A stretch of 64,000 nucleotides of DNA from Cymbidium sinense (Eukaryota; Streptophyta; Magnoliopsida; Asparagales; Orchidaceae): NCBI GenBank assembly GCA_021442155.1, contig CM038225.1:86254925-86318924 (forward strand). Reading direction: 5' to 3'. Below the pieces are notes generated by a model. It did no database searches. It was not told the origin of the DNA and saw only the letters and a list, made by a program, of their open reading frames with translations. The translations under genes and the position numbers were made by a program. Of this stretch, positions 35,649-48,387 are shown one piece after another. The first letter of the stretch is position 1; each line of letters starts with the position of its first letter.

Positions 35649-36177
35649 ATTCTCATAAGAGTTGGGGATCTATGAGAAGAACCTATTATATTCCAAATGG
35701 TGGGTAACAACTAGGCAAAAATCTTCGTCATCGATTAGACCCACTGTGTCGAATCCTAGTCCTACTCTTGATTGTGCTTCCCTGTCTGTATTGTTCCATA
35801 ATTTTTCAAAATATTCTGACCTATACTTGGAGAAAGTGTGAAGAACTAAACCTTTCTGTATAAGATTTTGAACACAATGCCAGTAAAAGTCAAAAGTAAT
35901 TCCATTAATTCTTTAAAAATATCTTCCTCGAGTTCTACATTGAGCCCTGGACTTGAGGATGATGAACCCAAAAAGAACCTTTTTTGCTTCATGTCACAGG
36001 AAGACTCAGGGACTTCCTTAACTACTAAACCTTCAACTTTTTGAGATGAAAGTGAGGTAAGGGCTAGGGTTCCCAACTGTTGCAGGATAGTTTCACATAA
36101 ACCATATTCGAATACTTTGCTTTGCTTGGATGCTGATCTTTGTCTCTAGCTGGATCAAAAGTCACCTCCAATGGAAC
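35649..36177 (-). pseudogene. PR-RT linker coding region, copy B
   Basis: Coding-like sequence between the putative intron and RT. It opens with VPLEVTFDPA after the acceptor, then continues in the open piece 35846-36076 (GTLALTSLSSQKVEGLVVKEVP...FFLGSSSSSPG). The same words occur at 50525-50760 in copy C, so it was coding. I know no domain for it. Confidence 0.55.
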
Positions 36178-36439
36178 CTGCTAAGAGGGGTTGGCTACTA
36201 TACTAATCACATTAGACTCATCCTTCGAGCTAGATTCCAAGTCTATGTGAATAGTACTCTATGAACTGAACATGACTATTGGTGAAGGCCAACTAGGGTC
36301 TCCCACCTGACCTCCTTTCTACCTCGCCTCTACAGTGGAGGATGAGCCATCCTACCCATATGTGCATATGATGGAATGAACTGTGGGTGGAATGTGATAT
36401 GCAGATCCAGTTATTCTTCAATTCCCCTTACTTACTCAC
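36178..36439 (-). other. Putative pol intron between PR and RT (copy B)
   Basis: About 262 bp on the minus strand, from a donor-like GTGAGT (first base 36439, after a Lys-rich coding stretch) to an acceptor-like CTTAGCAG (last base 36178). A CTAATG-type branch-point candidate lies between. Coding similarity between copies B and C is plain on both sides but has no common open frame inside. Ogre elements are known to carry an intron between pro and rt. Confidence 0.5.
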
Positions 36440-37250
36440 TTGGACTTTTCTTCTTTTTTTGCATTTTCTTTTATCTTTTCTTTTGCTTCATTTTCTTTTG
36501 TTATGCATTTGCATTTGAATTTTGTCCAAGTTCATGAGAAAGGGTGTTTTGAGGAAGATAGTAGGTCGCATCCTCATAGATCTCAACCTCTTCGAGAATG
36601 GCTTTTCATCTCATGACATGATTCTCAATTCCATCTTTTGAACTTGATGCACCATGAAGGGAGGATGGAACGATCTTATTCTGATGTATCCAAGGCCTAC
36701 CAAGCAAAGTAGTGAATGAAGTATTTGAATCAATGATGTAGAACTTGGCTTCAATCTTCCAGTCTCCGATCTTCAACGATAATACTATGGAACCTAAAGT
36801 CCGCTCACCTTGATCATTGAACCCTCTCAATATCATTCTATCTCCTCGGAGAGTAGAGATGTCAATCTTCAAATAGGCAAGGGTCTTTAGACTCATAATG
36901 TTCTTGATGCATGAATCCATGAGAGAACCATGAGAGTCTGAACCTCCATGTCATGTATAGGGGCGGTTGTGCTCCAAGTCCCCTAGAAGGTCTTCATCTG
37001 AAGGTGATCCCTTGGGCTTCTTTTGCAGTATGCTTCCTCACCTATAGTGGTCAACTGAGCTAAGCATATTTCAAGATTAAGAAGGGCCTTGATTAGTGAC
37101 TCCCTTATCTCTTTGGATAAGATAAGGGCATCATATATGCTTAGCTTAGATGGAAACTTTCTTAGATGAGAAAGGATGTTATAGTCTACCTTTGGCTGGT
37201 CTTCCACAAGCATATCCAAGGGTGGAGCATCCTGTGGAAGAGCTTCTCAA
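36440..37250 (-). pseudogene. Aspartic protease region of pol, copy B
   Basis: The open piece 36606-36920 carries the protease body: NIMSLKTLAYL, a central VLSLKIGDW strand, and LLGRPWIHQNKIVPSSLH, a Tat-typical protease end. The catalytic triplet reads DSC at the start of this piece where copy C reads NSG, so the ancestral DSG is broken in both. Upstream, 36983-37219 has DMLVEDQPKVDYNILSHLRKFPSKLSIYDALILSKEIRE, a conserved pre-protease segment also visible near 49560 in copy C. The protease would cut the polyprotein inside particles. Downstream is a Lys-rich tail and then the putative intron. Confidence 0.75.
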
Positions 37251-40200
37251 TCTTCAGTGCCAATGACTTATTTTCCTCTATCTAGAGGTGCTACCTTAGG
37301 AGGTAGAACCTTGCCACTATAGAGGTTGACTTCAGTAAACTCTAGAGGCAAGGTGGTGGCAAGTTCTACATGCACTTGAGCCTCACCTACAGCTTCTCTT
37401 ATGGGACTCTCAAAATCGGATGATTCCAAGACAATCTCAAGAGGTGAACCTGTACTATTCTAGAGTTGGAAAATCCAACTCTGAATCAGAAAGAAGAAGA
37501 TCATAATTATTATAGTTAATTAGACATGAAGAGTTATCGCTAGGAATAGAAGAAGATAACTCATCAGAAGAGACATAGATTAAATTTAAATCAGCTTTAT
37601 TCTTCAAGTTCTTGGAAGTATTTTGGGGTACAACATAGAAGTCAAGCAGAGTGAGTGGAGTAAGGGATTTGATGCCCTTATCCACTGATACAAGAGTTCT
37701 ACTAGCAGAAGAAATAGAAACTAGTTAAAATGGAAGAAGTCAATGTGGAAGCTAAATGAAGGCGTAGGACACCATGGTGCTAAGCTATCCGGGACACATG
37801 CTCTGTTGCTTGAGCTCCCACTTTCCTAGAGTTGGCCTTGCAAACCTTCTTGGTGTTGGAGGTTTGGCGACTCAGCACTTGCAAGAAAGCTTCTTGATCT
37901 TTTTAGATTATTTTCTTAGAGGTTTTAGACAAGAAATGTCCCAACCTTCTTTTATTTGGTAGGATCACTTGTATCCCCAAGGATTACCTAATGGAACTGG
38001 AAGGTTGTTCCAAGGTATTCTTTGGGATAATGACAACATCTTGAAACTGTTCAAGCGGTCCTTAAAGTAAAGCAATCCTCCAAAATGTGGCCTAGCATAC
38101 GATGGTAAGGGCAATAGTTTGGATCATGACTTCTGTCAACTTCCTCCAGTCTCCTAGGCTCAAGTACCTGAAAATTAGGTTTTTTTAAGAGGTTCTTAAA
38201 GATTTTTTTGATTACCTCCCTCTTAAAGAATAAGATTTGTTTAACTTATCTAATAGAGTAGGTGGACCATAGCTACCTAGCAGCATAGATGCATACCATT
38301 GTTGGTGGTGGTATGACTGGAGGCCGGTATGGCTACCTCGGTGGTGGCAAAGGAGGTGGAGGCTAGGGTCGGGTCTCTGGATCTCTAGCTACTTCACCTT
38401 GTCAACCTTGCTATTGTCAGTTTCTTCTTATAAACCTTCTAAGATTTCTGCTTTGGCAACTAATCTAGAAAAGGCAACTGTTTGGCCACTCCTTGTAGAC
38501 TAGCTGCCTTATTGATTAGCTTCTTAAATGTCATTATGGTGAAACCCTTAAGCATGAAGGCAGCTGGGCCATGGATATTCTTCAAGAGAATCTCAATGGC
38601 ATGCTATTCATATAGCTATGGTTCACACTTCATACTCAGGTTATGCCATCGGAGAATATAATCAACAAGTGACTCACCGGAGTGTTGTTGGGCTACAGAT
38701 CTTCTACAACCCTTTCTGAGCTCCCAAATCTCTTGATGAAGAGTTGCTCTAACTCAAATATCTTGCCATTGGGTAGTTCAACATACCAATCAAAAGAGAT
38801 ACCACTAGGCTCGACAAAGAGTCTAAGAGTAAAGCATTGCCACTGCGTTACAACGGCCCAAGTGAGCTATATGCTTCTTCGAATTCCCACTTCCATCGAA
38901 GCTCTTGAAGCAAGGAGACACAAAACCCTTGGGATACTGGATAGCATCAAATTTCTCTGGGTAGGGTCTACCCTTTGGAACGATGATCCTCCCCGGCTTG
39001 AGCCAAGCTTCCTTCACCTTGCTCAACCATGGATTTTCATCTTTTCTGTATGGAGGTACTTCCCACTACCTTCTACAGCTAGTGCTACTTGCTCAATGGA
39101 GGTAGAGTCTTAACTAGATCTAAGACATGCACTAGTTTAGTCGACATCATGCTAGGATGAACTGGAGGGCTTGCTTAAACCTAACATTCGCCCAAGTCCT
39201 TATTGTGCCATCCTATCAATCTATTTGTCTTTCTGCCTTAACTACTGTCGGAGATGATGGGTTGATTTTGTGGTATCACCTTGATCAACCTCATCACCTT
39301 CCATGGTCTATTGCTCCCTAAGAAGAGAACCTCTAGTATCGACCATGCATACGGAATCTCCCATCATCTTCATTGGGAAGCGACTCTTTCTTCATCGACC
39401 ATGCATACCTAAGATCTCCTCTTTCTCCATAAATAGTGTACAACTATCTCATCTAAGGATGATCTAACTCGTAGGTACAAATAGCTTGGGGCGGGTGTGA
39501 TTATTATCATGAGCACCGACCTACTTTCCGGGAGTCAATCTATGCTACTCACTAGAAGAATGATACTCTCGATCGCTGTAGAGGTAACAATCAGGATGAT
39601 CCTCTACCCGTTACTGTCATCAGAATATCCATGATAGTAGTCACCATCTCATCCTTGAATGGGTGAGTTGGTGAAGGAATGACCACGATATGGGGTTTGC
39701 CACTTCACCACCACTGGGCGAAGGTCAAGCAGAAGAGCTCAGTCCTAACATAATGGGTGGTGGAGGAGGTGTAGGATCCCCCGCCATAGTCGGATCCAGG
39801 GTACATTCTCCCATGCCTTCATGGCCTTAGATGGAATGTGTGAAGAAACACCGCGATGGCGGACATGGGGTAGAGCGGTGGGGTGGAGACACCACTAACT
39901 CTCTGTGTAAAGGAGTTGCCCTGTGATGGTGTCCCATGAGGAGGATACTTATTATGATGGCGTGGTAGCATGCTGAAAATCAACAAAAAAGCGGTGGCTG
40001 AACTCATCACTCTCTCAGTGATATGATGTATGGGCCTCGCCCTCTCACAATGATCTACCTCCCTACACTGTGAGGGATAATAGATCATAAATCAAATTGA
40101 GCACCCTTTGAGCATCCAGTATGCTCACTTTGAGCATAGAATAGAGTGAGCCGTATGACCTCCTACTAGAAACTATTGTAGATGCACCAGAGGAGGCGAT

Positions 40201-40709
40201 GAGAGATCCTCGGCATCTCTCTATCGATCCTAAGAGAGGATGAAACTAGTTTTCATAACTGGCGGTGTGATCATGAGACTCATCCATGGTGACTGCTGCT
40301 CTCTAGCTATCCCAGTATGGAACCTTTGACCATACGATTCTATTTCTGCTGAGTGCAGTAGGGGGAGGAATGTGAGCTAAACCCTCAAATGTGGGGAAAT
40401 CTGAAAGGAGCCTTACCCTTGGAGGATGAGAGTGTTAGCTCAAGAGCAACATGTGCAACTTGAGGATGAACTACTCACTGCCGATGCACCATCGAAACCA
40501 CTGAAGGTTGTGGTATTACCACACCTTTCCTCTTTAGTGAGGAGATCACTTAATCCGAGGGTAAGTCTACCACGATGGCCCTCTTCCCACCACCTTTGTG
40601 AGGGGAATGCCCTCACAAGTGATCTTGGCCCCCTCAAATCCATGGCCAAAGTGGATCAAATGGGTATGATCCAAATGAGGGAAGTCAATCTAATCCAAGC
40701 TAGATCCAT
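37251..40709 (-). pseudogene. gag: gag and gag-PR spacer, copy B
   Basis: ATG at 40709 is matched to 20198 in copy A2. The N-terminal third is broken; 39819-40088 is an unassigned open piece. The capsid-like segment is open at 38823-39026 (YPKGFVSPCFKSFDGSGN). GESLVDYILRW-like sequence lies near 38650. A zinc knuckle with spacing C-X2-H-X4-H-X4-C (CPYHRMLGHILEDC) is at about 38065-38126, followed by FTLKDRLEQF. Next is a Ser/Asp-rich spacer (37455-37685, DELSSSIPSDNSSC). Stops and shifts occur throughout. Plus-strand open frames over this stretch are antisense shadows. Confidence 0.75.
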
Positions 40710-40825
40710 GCCATGAGGGAAGGTAAAGACAAATTTTTGTGAACCTGCCATTGCAGCGATAAAAGAGATCACAATGAGAAATGAACTTGCATCAATTTCT
40801 ATCTCTATAGATTTTGAATTTTTGA

Positions 40826-42985
40826 ATTTTAAAAATTTGAACCCACACCCAACAACTTGGAAGTGTTAAGTAGGGTTCAAATGAATTTGGAAAGATTGAT
40901 TGATAGAGAAATTTGAGTATGAATTCAAACTTCAACAAATTTAGGTATGTTGAAATATGGATTCAAGATTTTGATAAGATGCTTCCATAGGTTCATTGTT
41001 GAATTTTTTTGATTTTGATTTAAGGACCCTTTCCTTTAACAAATTTGGGTATGTTAAAGTAAGGGTCAAATTGATTTTGTGTTGTTTGATAGTTTTGGAA
41101 TTTTCACTTAGCAAATTTAGGTATGCTAAGTAAAGTGAAAGTGATTATTTCTTTTTTGAAAATTTTGTTTTGTTTTGATTTGGAAATTTTTTGGAATTCT
41201 TACTTAGCAAATTTAGGTATGCTTAGTGAAGAATCCAAGTGTATTTTGTTTGATTTTGAAAATAGGATTCTTAGCAAATTTAGGTATGCTAAGAAAATCC
41301 TAAGTGTTTCATTTGTTTGGAAAAATTTTGATTTTTGAAAAGGGTAGGATCATTTAGCAAATTTGGTATGCTAATGGAATCCTAAGTATTTTGTTTTATT
41401 TTTGAAATGATTGAAAGTGGATATTCAACTTTAGCAAATTTGGTATGCTAAAGATGAAATCCCACTTGGTTTTGTGAAATGGAAATTTCACTTAGCAAAT
41501 TTGAGTATGCTAAATGAAATTCCAAATGGTGTGTTTAAAATTTTGATTTCATTTTTTTATTTTGAAAATGGAAACTTCTCCTTAGCAAATTTGGTATGCT
41601 AAGGGAAGAAGTTCCAAAGGTGTGTGAGAAATTTTTGTTTTGAGTTTGGAAACTTTACTTGAAATGCTATGTGAAGTTCCAAAATATGTTTTGAAAAAAG
41701 AATTTTTTTGGTTGGAAACTTTACTTAACAAATTTAGTATGTTAAATGAAGTTCCAAATGTGTTGTTTTGAAATTTTAATTTTGGATTTGGAAACTCAAT
41801 TTAACAAATTTGGGTATGTCAGATGAAGTTCCTAATGTTTTTAAAAATTTTTTTGAAATTTTGATTTTTGGATTTGGAAACTTTACTAACAAATTTGGCT
41901 ATGTTAAATGAAATTCCAAATGTGTTTGTTTATTTTTGAATTTTTGAATTTGGAAACTTTACTTATCAAATGTAATTATGCTACATGAAATTCCAAATTT
42001 ATGTTTGGAAAAAAATTTTGATTTTGGATTTGGAACTTCATAACAAATTTGGGTATGTTAAATGAAATATGTTTAGAATTTTGAAAATTTTGATTTGATT
42101 TTGGTACTTAACAAATTTGTATGTTAAATGAAGTTCCAAAATGTTTATTTTGAATTATTTTGATTTTGGAAACCTTACTTAACAAATTTGTGTATGTTAA
42201 AAGAAGTTCCAAAAATGTGTTTAGAATTTTGAAAATTTTTGGATTTTTATTTAGGATTTTGAAACTTTACTTAGCAAATTTGATTATGCTAAATGAAATT
42301 CCAAATGTGTTTTGAAAATTTTTTGAAACATGATTATTGATTTGGATGTTTTGAAAGGAGGACCTCCATTCATCAAATTTGAGTAAGTAGAATGGAGATC
42401 TATTTTTTGAAATATTATTTTTTTTATTTTATGTGTGATTGTTGTTTTTTGAAAGAGAGGAATCCTAACTTAAAACATATGTGGGATATGCATAAGTAGA
42501 ATTTCCTAAATGATATTTTATTTTTAGTTCGGAATGAAATCTTCATTTAATAAACCTAAGTATATTAAATGGAGATGTTCACATGTACTTTTTTTTGAAA
42601 ATTTTAATTTTGTTTACAAATGAACTTTCCACTCAATAAGTGTGAATGTATTGAATAGAAGAATTCATGTGTGCTTTTTGAAAGACTTTTATGATTATGA
42701 TTGTGATTTTTAGAAAACATAATTGTTTATTTTGAAAATGAAATCTTCATCAAAGTGATTTGAAAGAATATGTTCATTTGTACTTTTGGAAAATGTTATT
42801 AGTTTAGTTTTAAAAATCCCTACATGTAACAATTATATGAATTGCTAAATGTGGGTGAAAAAAAAATTTATGAAAAATATTTATTAAGTGCATTTTTGAA
42901 AAGGGTGCTTTTGAAAAGCAAAGTTCTTTATGGAAGTTTAATTATTTTAGGATGAACCTTTCTTTATCATGAAGATGATAAGGAG
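40826..42985 (-). repeat. Hairpin array in the gag leader (copy B)
   Basis: About twenty units of the same inverted repeat as at 18541-20059, read on the minus strand. Clear apices (TTAGCA or TTAACA arm, AATTTRGGTA-like loop, partner arm) are near 41107, 41204, 41273, 41357, 41433, 41494, 41584, 41728, 41890, 42181 and 42267. Outer stems extend pairing, as in AAGTGG...CCACTT around 41418-41470 and ATCTTCATTTAATA at 42539-42552 with TATTAAATGGAGAT at 42563-42576. Spacing is 60-100 bp. Copy B has more units than A2. Confidence 0.8.
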
Positions 42986-44455
42986 GAAGTCCTTAAGAGA
43001 GGTTTTCTTTTTATTTTAGATATTTTCATTTTACCCATTAGAGAAACCCAATGACAATTTTAAGACTAACAAGGAATGTGGTCCTAAAACTTAAATATGT
43101 TGGCTAACTTAACTCAAGAATGAAATGAGCTAAGTGCCGATGAAAAGAAGGATAGTCTTGGATTCATACCAATGTACAAACCCACTCGATACTCAAAGAC
43201 AATGATCATTTACTAAAGATGGAGAGAGGAACAATCCCTGGCGAATTAAAAATTTGTTGGTTTTCTCTTATAGCTCCTTTCAAATCATGGAGAAAAGAAA
43301 GAAGAGACCTTATAGAAATTCATCTTAGTGAGACAACATGCAAATTCATAGATGTACTTATTCAGGTGATCGGATACATCATCAAGGTATAGTGTACTAT
43401 CTCGAAAGATAAAAGTCACTACCCTTTAATGGAACCAATCACCTCAATAAGGACTCCCAAAGGATGATGCGCATATGTACGAGATTCTTCCCTACTTTAC
43501 ATGGAAAAGTAAAGTAGGGTTTATTTTAAATGGGTTCATTAAGTTCTAAAGGCAAGCCCCATAGTTAATTACATCTAAAGGGGAGATCCTTTGAAAACTC
43601 TCAATTAAGGTAAATGATTGTTGTCTTAAGATTTCAATAGGAAGGACTATCAATCGATTGGTTTTATTTTGAAGATCAAATGGGATTGATCAAAAGAGGG
43701 AGTTATTATCAAGCCAAAATGGAATAAGTAAGATGCTCATGATGCTAGGAAACGCGAAACTATCCATAAAATTGGGCTTTACATTTTAGAAATTGATTTA
43801 GTTTAGTTTGAGTTGTATTTTTATTAGAATTTTAGACTTAAGATTCTTAACACAAGATTAAGGAAATGCCTAAGAGGTGAGGAATTATGCTTATGGCCAA
43901 GGAAAAAAGCAACCTTAACCTAAATCTAGGGAGCTGAGAGAGTTTGTAATAAATCTCCAAAGATAGGACAAATAATTTGACTAACTCCTTATAAATACAT
44001 GTAGGCAAGTCTTTATGCTTATGCAAGATAGCTAGGCTATTTTTATTTAGAAAGAGACTAAGTCCTTAAACTCACTCCCTAAAGAGACTAGATCATGTAA
44101 AGGGTATGCTTCAAATGACCTAAATCTAATGCAATTCAAATTTCATTTTATTTTCATTTTTGGACAATCATTTTGACTCAAGCTAATAGGCTTTTTTTTG
44201 ACTAACGCATGAGAGAGTAGATTATTGGCCAAAATCAAGTTTAGGAGGTGAGTTTCCACCACGGCCTCAAAGGTCAAGCCGTTTCTCAAAGATGGAAGCC
44301 CTCCAATCAAGAGTGAAATAAGATGCATTTGTGCATGATATTATAAAGAAATGCTCATCCAGGGTTGCTAATTCTTTTATCTTGATTTTAATCCTAAGCT
44401 TTAGGTGAGGTTATGAGTTATTTAGTTTTATTTGAATTGTTAAGTTGGGTAAAGA

Positions 44456-44461
44456 TTTATT
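44456..44461 (-). terminator. Poly(A) signal AATAAA of LTR (copy B 5' LTR)
   Basis: TTTATT on the plus strand, about 100 bp downstream (minus-strand sense) of the TATA-like box. Confidence 0.4.
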
Positions 44462-44558
44462 TTTCCTAAAGAGCCTAATCCACATCTAGCCATACATAAA
44501 GCAAGGAAGAAAAGAAAATCATGCCACTTAATGCAAAAGCTAAACAAATAATCAAATA

Positions 44559-44567
44559 ATTTATAAA
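44559..44567 (-). promoter_or_regulatory. TATA-like box of LTR (copy B 5' LTR)
   Basis: ATTTATAAA on the plus strand, the complement of the conserved TTTATAAAT. The gag leader begins about 1.3 kb downstream. Confidence 0.4.
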
Positions 44568-47500
44568 GCTAATCGCAAAAAAGAATAAATGATCATTTGT
44601 GGTCAGGCACCACTACACAAACCCGAAAATATCAAATTGGATAGTCGAGCTCTACCCTTATACAACCCAGATTAAAAATGAATTAAATTATAATTTAAGC
44701 AAAGGAATTCATTGTTATGGTGGTCTTCAATCTTTATTCTTTTTTCTTCCTTCTTCCTTCTTCTTTCTTTTTCTTCTTTCTTCTTTTGGTCCTTCCTTTG
44801 GATGGTTGGAAGGTAGATGCTCTAAGACTTCACATGGTGCATAAGATAGGATCTTATGACCAATGCTCATCCTAATCCCCATAACAAATCATTCCAAAAT
44901 CCTAAATATACAAACTTTTATATGAAAAGGAAATCTAGCTAATACTAATAATAATAGTTAAATCACCACACAAATCCCAAGCATGTATATTGGACTTATC
45001 ACCCCACACATGGGTGACTAAGTCCACCTATATGGATTATGCTAGGGTATAAACACACAAGCAAATTTATATTTTTATTTATGATAGCCCTTAGCACAAT
45101 CCCTAGAAAGAATAGTTAGACTAAGCACATACCATTCATTCTATGCATACACCTAACATCCGTCTAAAATATTCATCATAAAAAAATAACATCAAACCAT
45201 GCACCCCTAACCTAAAGCTAGAAGTGGTGACTTAGGCTAATGTGTGCTTTGAAGGTTTGTGTGGCTTAGCTTAGACTTTAGGTTCAAATTTTCTAAGTGT
45301 GAAGACATGTTCAACTTAGAGGAGGGTTTCATTTAAGTTGTTTAAGTTTTTTGGGTTATTTTTATTTCATGTTTTAATTTGGTTTAAGTGAAACTATAAT
45401 TAATTACTAAGTTATGAAGAGGGAAGAGAGAGAACTTCTCTTTCCTTCCCTAATCCTTAAGTAATTTCTAAGGTAAGTTCACATTTTAATTTCATTTAGG
45501 TGAATGTTTTGATTACATCTTTTAATTAATCCTAAGTTTAGATAAACTCTAAACAAACCTATTCAAAAGAAATACATTTTAAGATTAAATAAAATGAATC
45601 AAAATTCACATAACACACACTTCAATTCTTTCCCAACATATATAACATGCATATGGATGGACCCTAAGCATATCTATACATGAAAATGAGAGTTAACACA
45701 CTTTATGATGCATGCTAAGTAATCCATTTAAGAAAATTTAGAAGATTTAGCATGATTTTTCTTAAGTAGAAAAGGTTTTCCTTATCCAAAATTTCACATA
45801 CATGCATGAAAGTAAGAAAGGCATAAGTGAGTACAACAGTCATTGCGAGGTGTAAGGTACAAGACCTACTTAGGGCTACTTAAAACTCACAACCTCGGGG
45901 TTGTCCGGACTAATATACCACTTTCTTAAGTACATGCATATAAAAGAAATGAAATGGAAAAGGAAATATGCAAAAGTTGTTTAATAGTTTCATTTTTGTT
46001 TATGCAATTTATTCATGCAAGTATAGAAATCCTTCTTAGATGATGGCATAGGGATGAATAGGTATAGAATTAAGTAAGTGTTGGGTTTTTCAAATGAACC
46101 CTACATCTTACCAACTCTATTCAAAACTATGCTAACATAAGAAAGGAAGAAACACTAAACATGACTTTATAATCATCACATGCAAGCTTATAATTAAATA
46201 TGAATAGCACACTTTCAATTTTGATATTTCATTTATAAGTTTTGAAAATATTTGGATTTAGTAGTGATAATAGCCATATTTTACTTTAGCCAACACATGC
46301 ACATTTGACACAAAGTAAACAATTTTTATTTTTAAAATTTGAAACATGAAATTATGAATGCATGAATCACATGGCATACAACTTAACATGTTGGGAAAGA
46401 CATAAAGCAATGAAATAAGGTAAACAAACTCACTTTACTTAAATCCTAAAGACATTTTTTAAGAATAAGAAAACTTAGAATAAATCAAAGTGAATTTCAA
46501 AATAATTTTTGTTTAGTTTGAAGGTTGATTTAATTTTGAAAAAGGTGAGATGAGTTTGCTATTCCTAACCCATTCCCATGCAATTTTTATATTTTTGTTT
46601 AATTTTTAGATAATTAAATCTATTTTAATCACTGATTAAGTTAGGGTATGCATTAAGTGGCTTACTTAACCCTTACCTACACCATCTTAGAAAAATTAAC
46701 TAAGTAATTATGAGCCAATGAGATGACATAAAACCCACAAGGTATTTAAATTTGCAATGCACCTAATAATGAAAAGGCCTAATGCAATTTGGCTCACAAT
46801 TAAAAGTTAATTAAGCTAAGGGGTTTAGCTTAAGTACTTTTAAAACACCCTTTCACACTTATGAAAGGGGTTTTAATTTCCTTAATTAGACTTAGGCTAT
46901 TAAACCCCTAAGAATCTACCCAATCTAGATTAATTAAGTTATAAAGATTTTAAAATTTTTGAAAATTATTTAAAGGGATAATTAATAAATTAACCCTTAA
47001 TTAAGAAGGGATTAAGGAAAGAAAGGGGTTTAGGGAATTTGGGAAATGCCCCAAAATTGTTCCATAAACCACTGGATCTAACCTTAATCAAACTTAATCC
47101 AAGGGAAAATCCACTAATCACACCTTAATTACCCTTAATTTCATGAAAGGGGTAATTAGGGAATGAGCTAGCAATTTTCCTAATTAAACCCTCAAAAAAA
47201 TCTCAAGAAAATTAGGGAAGGTAGAGGTCATCCCCTAAAATGAACCCTAGAAATTTGAGATCAATTGGTGACTTAATTAGAAAATAATTAACTAATTAGC
47301 CTTCTAAAGAAACCCAAATTCAGAGAAAAAGGGAAAATGAAAATACACTAAAAATATTTTTAAAATATTCTAGATGAAATTATCTATCCAAGGCATTTTT
47401 TCTTATATTTTTCTATTTTTTCTATGAGGAGTTATGATTTTTTGAAGTTATTTGAATTAATTTAGAATTAATAATAATCCTTTGGCTAATACGCATGCAT

Positions 47501-47866
47501 GCGGTGGCGGCGCTTTGCATGCATCAAGCCATGAGCCTCTTACTTAAGTTATCAGATCAGGGAGACGACGACGGCGCACACATTTTTATTCTTAGCCTGA
47601 GGATACACACTCAATTTTAAATCGAGTAATGGATATATAAATGTTCCTAATAATCTCAGCCATACATCTAAAATGTGCAGATGGATGGCTGAGATGGGCT
47701 GAGTTCTTCCCTAAGGATGAATGTGAACCATTCACGATCCAAGGGGAGATCCGAGCTTGATCCTTCATAGATTCATTCAAGACTCAACCCACACCATCTA
47801 CAAAATATCCAATGAATTTCACATGCAATGGAAATTTCTTTCACAAAGGACCAACACCTCTTAGCC

Positions 47867-48387
47867 GCCAACTAGCAGTTACTACATAATGGACTTTCAT
47901 ACTTTTGATAGGGGCTAGTTTGGGCTTCTATATAATCTCATACGATGCTTATATAGAGATTAATCACTTATGACTATTGCGGATTCACCATAGCTTCTCT
48001 TCTTTTTAGGAGTTAGGTTTCTACATATATTATCATAGACTAGAGAGAGCCCAACTAGCTCAAGATTTATTTTTCTCTTGACACACAACTCAGGCTCCCA
48101 AAAGATTGTCATAGGAGTAGAGTGGTAATAGAAAGCAACGATGAAAGACTCATGTACTCAAGAGAGAGAAGAAATAAATATTCATAGTTTTCACCAGTTG
48201 ATCAGGGCATGGGAACACCAGTGATAGATGATTTTACATATATTCCCATCACACCAATAGTAGTTGAGCAAAGATCAAGTTATTAGTAGATACCGGTAGG
48301 CAGAGCAGTCACATTAGTACTATCAATAGATGGTAGTGTAGCTTCCCCAGATTCTACTTAGCTCACTAGTAATGTTCATCTATATAT
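47867..48387. other. Unassigned ~0.5 kb between copies B and C
   Basis: Starts exactly where copy B's LTR stops matching and ends where copy C's gag becomes recognisable. It does not match the gag interval expected here (about 38440-38640 of copy B), nor any other part of the window that I could find by eye. No open frame of note. Confidence 0.5.

Larger units (their letters stand above)
22553..47856 (-). mobile_element. Copy B: near-complete Tat/Ogre-like LTR retrotransposon (~25 kb)
   Basis: Reads right to left: 5' LTR 43287-47856, PBS-like remnant, structured leader to 40710, gag, PR, probable intron, RT-RH, aRH, INT (stop at 32399-32401), 3' UTR, 3' LTR 22553-26449. The aRH domain between RNase H and integrase, and the zinc-knuckle style of gag, place it in the Tat lineage of Ty3/gypsy. 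Size and layout resemble Ogre. Both LTRs are full of indels relative to each other, so insertion is old. No clear target-site duplication is seen at 22530/47867. Confidence 0.75.
43287..47856 (-). mobile_element. 5' LTR of copy B
   Basis: About 4.6 kb, the best guide to LTR length in the window. Its start on the minus strand is TGTTGGTCCTTTGTGAAAG at 47856, with 10 further bases (47857-47866) still matching the sequence upstream of the 3' LTR. Its end (TTTCTCCATG) is near 43287, before a decayed PBS-like stretch at 43271-43280. It has the purine tract, TATA-like box and AATAAA that the 3' LTR has lost. Confidence 0.7.

Noticed and set aside
38682..39113. 143-codon plus-strand open frame
   Set aside because: It is antisense to the capsid-like part of copy B gag, and the matching antisense strand in A2 is not open.
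40426..40716. 96-codon plus-strand open frame
   Set aside because: Antisense to the N-terminal part of copy B gag, which aligns in sense with 20198-20413.
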